Shown here piece by piece: positions 57,701 through 64,000 of a DNA stretch of 64,000 nucleotides (within the stretch, counting starts at the first letter, position 1; each line of letters opens with the position of its first letter). The stretch covers positions 166,021,609 to 166,085,608 of the forward strand of contig OZ024929.1 in NCBI GenBank assembly GCA_964017235.1. The letters run 5' to 3'. The stretch comes from Sabellastarte sp. h YS-2021 (lineage: Eukaryota > Annelida > Polychaeta > Sabellida > Sabellidae). The translations under genes and the position numbers were made by a program. Under the pieces are notes generated by a model, which ran no database searches, was not told where the DNA came from, and saw only the letters and a program-made list of their open reading frames with translations.

Positions 57701-60700
57701 GCTCGTAATCGAAACAAAGATCAGTCACAACTACCATCCCAACCACAGCCTGATCCCAGTAAATTTATCAAGTTACTACCTGAAAAGCAAGTCAATGACA
57801 GCTATGATGAGGATACTACTTTCTCAAGTTTCACATCAACAGAATCAGAAGATGATGATCCTAATACTGGTCACTATGTTGCCCGTTTCTTTGAACAGTT
57901 GTCTCCAACATTTCAGCCCTTTACATCACCAAATACAACAAGAAAGAGTCCAGAAATACCTGAAACACCTACAACACCCACAATTAAAATGACCATGCTT
58001 TCAAAGTTACCACAAGTGGATAAAAAGAAAGAAATTACTTCAATCGCAAGTCAACAAAATACAGAGAAACCACCAGTGATTCAAAATGTCAAGAGAGAAG
58101 TAGATACAAAGCCTAGTATTCCAACCAAACCATTACCAAAACCCAAACCAAGAAAGCCAAGTAACCAGGGTGGACAAAAAGATCAAGAGGAAGAACATAA
58201 GCCAGTATTGAAACCTGTAATTGAGGCCAAACCAGCCAAACCTGCTGTGAAAGCTAAACCTGTCCTGGAGACCAAACCTTTGTTAGAGTCTGAACCTAAA
58301 ACCTTGCCAATCATTCAAAATGTACCACCCAAACATGTAGCAGCAGATGTCACAAGGCAAGAAGATGAAACTATGAAGAAAAAGAATGCAATACCTGATG
58401 CAGAACCAGGAAATAAGAGTGATACATCTGGTGTACGTAAAACACAACCTAGTGAAGGTGATGCAAAAACTGAAAAGAAAACCAAGAAGAAGAAAGTCAA
58501 AAAGAAAGTCAAATCAAAAGGTACTGGTTCAGATAGCTCCAAGTCATCTGCACCAGAACCTACAGTTGAGACTAACACAACAAATTCTCTTACTGAACAA
58601 AATCTATCAACAGAAAGAATAGATGAAGAACCATTGCCACCAGTAAATGAAACTAAAGAGCTAGAAAAGCCAAGTACACCTCAATATGCAGTAGTCAACA
58701 AAAGTAAAAGCAAATCTGTTGCACCAAAGTTGGAGATTGAGAGTTCAGGAGATAGTCAATCGTCCAAGGAGCCTCCTGCACCACCGACAAAATTTGAAGA
58801 TCCTTATGCAAGTGTTTCTGTTGTGGATGAAGTTCCTAATAACAAGACTATCATTTTGGAGAAACCTCCCCCACCACCAGTCAATCCACCACCAGCCAAT
58901 CCAATTGTATCTAATCCTGAGGAATCCTTATCTTCACCTGATGAAAGTTTTGATGATGCTGCTTATGCTAAGCCTGAAGATGTTCTGGGAGATGTTGAAG
59001 ATCCAGAGGCCAAGAGGAAAGTGACAATTGGCCAGAAACAGTTCATTCCAAATCATGTAAAACGTCCAAAGAATCATGATCACAGACAGATAGTATATAT
59101 GTGTGGAGGTCGTATTGATTTTGATGTAGTAGGTGGAAATGCTGACGGAGTTTTCATATACAACATCAAAGCAGGTTCTAATTCTGACAATGTGGGGCTG
59201 AAAACTGGAGATAAAATCCTTAAGATCAATGGAGAGTCCGTAGTGGGAAAGACAAAGGAGGAAGTGCATTTGTTGTTAAAAAGTGTTCGTAATGTGTTGG
59301 ACTTAGTCGTTCGCCATAGATATGAGGTGTACAAGTCAGTTATAGACAGTGGGGGTATGGGAGATTCATTTCATGTGAGGTCTAACTTTGAATATAAGCC
59401 TTTGCGAAATGGAGAAATGTGTGTCACACCTGGTGATATATTTGCAGTTAGAGATACATTACCAGGAGGTAGATTTGGTTTTTGGAAGGCTACAAAGATC
59501 AATGCTGGGCCACACGACCAGCAAAATGGGTTGATACCAAACATGCATAAAGCAGAACAAATTGTGCTGGATGAAAGGATGAGTCAGTTGAAGACTTTTG
59601 AGAAGGAGAAAGGTGGCTTCTTGAAGAGGGGTTTTAAAAGATCAAAGTCTCTTGATCGGATGAAGAAAGGAAAGAGCTCTGAAGACATCAGCATTGAAGG
59701 AAAGAAAATTGCCTATGAGAGACTTGAACATCGAGCTGCAGCCTTTAGAAGACCCATATTGTTACTGGGACTTTTCTGTGATGTGGTGAGAGACATGCTG
59801 CAGAGGGAATCTCCAGGAATATTTCATGTGCCTCCCACAGACATTGAAATTCCAACAACCACAAAAACAGGAACAATTGAGCCTCTAAATGTAGAGGCCA
59901 TAAGAAACATTATTGCAGAAAACCGGCACTGTCTCACAATTGTCTCGCCAAATGCAATAGAATATTTGCAAAAGACTGATTTAAATCCCATGGTCATATA
60001 CTTAGCTCCAGGGAACAAAAGTACTCTGAAAGTTGTCAGGAGCAAACTCAATCCAACTTGTAACAAAAAGATTGGATATTTGTATGATGAATCCTTGACA
60101 TTTGAAAGACAGTTCTCCTACCTCTTCACTGCTTCAGTTACATATACTGGTGATGATACTTGGTATCCTTTACTTAAAGACACTATTCACAGAATTCAAA
60201 ATCAACCACAGTGGCAGACTGTGACAGAACCTTCCATCCCACTGGATGAAGATGACGATGACATTGATGAACCTGAAGATAACTATGCAGATCCCAGGTT
60301 AAACAGAAGCATGGAAAATATTCCAGATCAACTGGCTCATGGTCAACAACCATCTAAATTAACAGTCAAGAACAATTTCACAATTCCAGGTGAAAATAGT
60401 AGTAATAATTTAGCCAACAATAAGCAGCTGAGGTCCATCTTAAAGAAAGAAACTTCCAGCCTATCAAACACCTCTCAGTGTAGTGACACTAGTAGCACAA
60501 ACTCTTCGCTGCAACGAGGAGCTGGTGGTCCATCAGAGGCCCCGGTGTCTTCTCAGTTGCATTATTCACAGCCACCATCGTCTGTTCAGCAGCATCCCCC
60601 ATCTGTTCCTCATCAACCTCAGCCTCAAGCAGGCAAATCACAATCTGTGTCATCTGTTCAGCAGTATGCTGAGCCAGCTGCTCGTCATCCAACTCAGCAT

Positions 60701-60916
60701 CAGCCTCCAATGGGAAGGGCACAAGCTCTTCATCAGGAGGATGCTAGAATGGTAGCCCCAGCTCCAAGAAGACAGTTACACTCTCAAGGTGATGTATTAG
60801 ACAGGCAGCAGCAACCTCGCAATATCCAGCAACCGACCAGTTCAAATATGGTTGGATTTCATCCAGCGTTTCAGAGTATGATGCCTCCTCAACCTGTTCA
60901 ACTCCAGCCTCATCAG
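54791..60916 (+). CDS. Ankyrin-repeat / PDZ-SH3-GUK scaffold (ZO-like MAGUK), main coding exon
   Basis: 2042 codons in one exon, ATG at 54791, donor CAG|GTAAGA at 60916/60917. Residues about 53-345 hold roughly eight ankyrin repeats (GRTALHHAVRKADYRMAKML, NTPLHVASIFGHVELAKML). Residues 350-1425 are low-complexity, rich in Ser, Pro and Lys, with KPLPKPKPRKPS-type and PPPPPVNPPP stretches and a KKTKKKKVKKKVK block. A PDZ domain follows (about 1430-1512, FDVVGGNADGVFIYNIKAGS), an SH3 (about 1518-1595, GDSFHVRSNFEY) and a guanylate-kinase-like domain (about 1641-1806, RRPILLLG). The GUK lacks the GxxGxGK P-loop, so it should be a binding and not a catalytic module. PDZ-SH3-GUK is closest to the third PDZ unit of ZO/Polychaetoid proteins at cell junctions. 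PDZ1, PDZ2 and the ZU5 domain of typical ZO proteins are absent. The function at junctions is inferred. Confidence 0.9.
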
Positions 60917-60994
60917 GTAAGAATATTGGTCATGGCTAACAGACCATACCAAGTTGAAATGTTACGTTGTCATATAATTGAACCTACATGCTGA
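60917..60994 (+). other. Alternative 3' end by intron retention
   Basis: If the donor at 60917 is not used, the frame runs 25 more codons to TGA at 60992-60994. AATAAA follows at 61030-61035, so a shorter transcript with a different C-terminus is possible. Confidence 0.4.
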
Positions 60995-61029
60995 TTTGTT
61001 GTCCTATTAGCAGAATTACTGAAGGGAGC

Positions 61030-61035
61030 AATAAA
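61030..61035 (+). terminator. Possible intronic poly(A) signal
   Basis: AATAAA 36 nt after the read-through stop at 60994. It is the nearest canonical signal and could terminate the retained-intron form. Confidence 0.35.
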
Positions 61036-62265
61036 TCAATATTAAATTATTTTACAGGAGAGTTACAGTTTAATCAAGGAAAACCTTATTGAGATACTGT
61101 AATTAATGAAAAGAATTTGTGAAGAGCAATTGATATATAGTACGTGCATTACAGTTTAGATACACAATATCCAAAGAAACTATGCTATTGACAAATGTCA
61201 AAATAGTTTGTGAAAAACCAACTAAATCAACAGACAGTAACCTCTCTTGATGGAAGGCTTTGTACTGTACCAGTACTCCTTATTTCATTAAGTTTGTAGT
61301 TAATATAGCCTAAAAGATAGATTTTAAGTTTAATGTGACTTAAAACATGACAGTAAACAGGAAAATATCTATTGTAGTTGCCACAATTTGGTCAATTTAC
61401 TTAAGGAGAGGTGCATAATTATGATTTGGATTGAGTTATTTTTTGAGGAACACAAAAGTATTGTTGCACATAATGTGACTTGCAGGTTGTTGATAATAGT
61501 GTGAGTCTTTTGAAGTATTTACAATTCCGAGACAGAGTCTACCACTATTGTACATAGCTTTCTACAAATATTATAACTCCCACTTGAACTTTATTCGTAG
61601 TAAATAATAAACAATTCTGGCTTCATCCAATTGCTTTGCAACTTTTCGTTACAAGTGGCTACATGATTGTCATCACTGATATAAATATAGCCTGTTTTCT
61701 CAACTTACTGTATTTCATTGTATAAGTGCCCAGAGTTTGGTGGAGGGTTGGATGGGGCTCATGTTTTAAAATTCATGTAAAGACCATACATTCTCTTGGT
61801 GAAATGGGGTTAGTTTTTGTCTGTGATATGGTAGTATTAATAATGTTATGACTGGTTAATTAGTGGAATATTGAACAATGGGATTGATTTGAAATATTTT
61901 ACTGTATGTTTGACATTTGCTTGATGTACCCATTATTTGAGGTTATCATAAACAATTGTTGACATCACCTTTAGAGTTACATTCTGAAAATCATGGAGAC
62001 TAGTTTCTCAATATGTATCAATTTTGTGTTTTGGCAGTGCAGATGACTTAGACTATACTTACAGATAGAAGTTAATGAAGGTGTGCAAATATAGCATTTG
62101 GATACTGCTCCATGAGTTTTTGGTGGCATATTTAAGTGATATAAATAACTGATCTTAGTTTGAACTTAACATGAATCATTTATCATTTGTTAGAATAATA
62201 ATACTTATTTAAGATAGGTTTTGGCTTCTCAGATGTTACTTTCTATGTTGTTTTTGTTTTTGTAG

Positions 62266-62305
62266 AGCAAAGAAACTGTATTGTAACCCATAAACACAGA
62301 CCATG
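62266..62305 (+). CDS. Terminal coding micro-exon of the ankyrin-ZO gene, ending SKETVL
   Basis: A polypyrimidine tract and TTTTTGTAG precede 62266. Joined in phase 0 to the main exon it adds six codons, SKETVL, and TAA at 62284-62286. The last four residues fit a class I PDZ ligand (T at -2, hydrophobic at 0). ATG|GTAAGT at 62305/62306 could end the exon, leaving a short UTR intron. A second AG two bases downstream (TAGAG) would open another frame across the exon. A further acceptor at 63144 (TGTTTCAG) could serve as an alternative last exon with a 22-codon tail. Confidence 0.5.
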
Positions 62306-64000
62306 GTAAGTAGCTCTATCTATTTTTAGACAAAATGAAATCTACTTTACAGTATTTTGAAGTATTGTTACAGAGACCTTGGTAGAGATATGTCATGTTA
62401 CGTAATTTAAGTATCAGCCATGTTGAGGTTATATGTACAGGTTAATGGCCAAGTAAGTGCCGGGTATTTGAAAATAATGGACTGTTTTCAAGGTCCTGAA
62501 GTGATTGAGTCAACAGTCCATTATTTTCAAAAATTGGACCCTTACAAGGCTATTAATCTATTTAAATTACACCCTTTCCATAATTTGTAATTTTAAAGAT
62601 GTTGTTTAACCTCATTACTTTTCATTTCTATGTTTCTGATTTGTAGTTTAAGTGAAATAAAAGTAAAGGTGTTTCTTTGGGAATATATGGAAAGTGCTTT
62701 TATATATGGTCCTAATCACTGAGTAGAACAACTGGCCATTAAAGAAAGATATTAGACACTTTTAACAGAAGAAAAGAAAAATTCTCAGGTGTTAATTAAA
62801 TATTGATAAATAAAAAAGTCTATCCGTCCATTCATCCAGGGGAAACTCCGAGCCAATCAAATCCTTGCATGTAGAATGTTGTAGGAGCCCTGCACAAAAG
62901 TTAGCTTAAAAATGACTCACGTTTGAACAAGTGATACATAAAATTATTAAATTGAGAGGCTAAAAGCTGTATACTTCTCGTCTCAGGTTATATATGTGCA
63001 TGAAGATAATAGAGTAAAATATCTTGTAATTTCAGACATAGTTGGATATACCAGTGATAGAGACTCAGTATTTTCCATTTTGGCCTTTATCCGTTATCAG
63101 AAAAGAAAAATTAAACCACTGATCCACTTTTGATTCTGTTTCAGATCTATAGTCCAACTGTTTCTCCCAAAGAAACTAGCCTTTACTTGTCATTCGGGAT
63201 GTTATGTAATTAAATTGAATTTGCCACTGATTTAGTTTTATCTTCTAGATTATGGATGGCATTGTCAATTATTGGCGATATCAATAAAAGGAGTTTGGTT
63301 GTCTTTGGTAATATTGCCTCAAATAGTAATGATATATATTAATTAACCAGGAAATGAACTTAATATTATACTAACAGTCAATTAAAAATTGTCAATTTTG
63401 CTTCTAAGTGGTATTAAATTAGGCCAGAAGTGGTGTTTACAGTCTCATCTGTAGTTGTATCTCATTCAATAAGTAAAATAACATTTGTTTTGATTATTTA
63501 CCACTCAAATCACCCAAAATTGTTTTAGAAAAGGACAATTATTATGGATAATTACTAAATTATTCATTTATCTTCCATGCCATCCTGTCAATGATACTGT
63601 AATTAAGTAGTAGTAATTACAAGCAAGTATTTTGTGTTTAATTAACATGCAATTATAAGTTGATTGTACAGCCTGTATAGCCATTGAATGGCCATGGGTG
63701 TTTTTGTTAGCTAGCTAAGCATCTGGCAACATAGCTATTTAAAGACAGCACAGCTTATATTATTCTGACTTCTATTATGCAAATAGTGAAGTATATGAAC
63801 TCATTTCCTTTGTCCCAAAAGTACAATTTCTTGCGCTTTTATAGTACATCGTCTCCTCCCAGTTTATAAACATATTATCCAAACATTTTCTCTCCTACAA
63901 TAAATTTTTAACTGTATTTTGCTTTGGGAGCCACAAATTGTCAGTTATATATTATTTTTACCTTACATGGTGAAGTTTAAGGAAGATAACATAATGATCA
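62306..64000. other. Downstream region of the ankyrin-ZO gene
   Basis: AT-rich, with the possible alternative acceptor at 63144. No ZU5 domain or other coding exon is recognisable before the window ends. Confidence 0.35.

Noticed and set aside
58386..58622. Alternative-frame ORFs under the ankyrin-ZO exon
   Set aside because: Short frames overlapping a 2042-codon reading frame with clear domains; no independent evidence.

Overview
This window looks like AT-rich nuclear DNA from an invertebrate animal, most likely a bivalve or other mollusc. The reasons are split genes with GT-AG introns, a ZO-type scaffold gene, a nuclear gene of the NDUFA4/C15orf48 family, tRNA-derived SINEs, two DIRS-type tyrosine-recombinase retrotransposons, and many short elements built around satellite-like tandem repeats. 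The species assignment is inference. There is no bacterial or viral organisation and no operon.

Layout. 1-8885 is almost all repeat: three families of Helentron-like composite elements, called here HE-A, HE-B and HE-C, plus a fourth partial one, HE-D, into which an HE-B copy has inserted. 9062-12261 (+) holds the last three exons of an unrecognised gene whose C-terminal region carries a His-rich heptad repeat. 13196-16958 has another HE-A and HE-B copy. 21081-28215 (-) is a complete five-exon gene for a 91-residue NDUFA4/C15orf48-like mitochondrial membrane protein; HE-C copies sit in its introns 2 and 4, and a foldback repeat lies in intron 3. 29927-33204 is a TA-flanked inverted-repeat element with a second element (9-bp target duplication) inside it. 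33265-33665 is a SINE inside a SINE. 35478-41783 and 44884-51071 are two related but diverged DIRS retrotransposons in the same orientation. The first is decayed and sits in a ~150-bp tandem array. The second is nearly intact. Between them lie a LINE tail, SINEs and a foldback element. 54756-62305 (+) is a large gene for a ~2050-residue ankyrin-repeat plus PDZ-SH3-GUK scaffold, coded almost wholly by one 6.1-kb exon and ending in a tiny exon with a PDZ-ligand C-terminus.

The points most worth a second look are: (1) the Helentron-like families, which share one end architecture while carrying different tandem cores, several with a ~147-bp period and nuclear-receptor-like half-sites; (2) the ankyrin-ZO fusion; (3) a cysteine-rich domain conserved between the two DIRS elements in a frame that overlaps reverse transcriptase and is in the same frame as gag, separated only by the gag stop.

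All calls come from reading the sequence. Exon joins were checked for phase and splice consensus but not against transcripts. Element boundaries come from comparing copies inside this window only.
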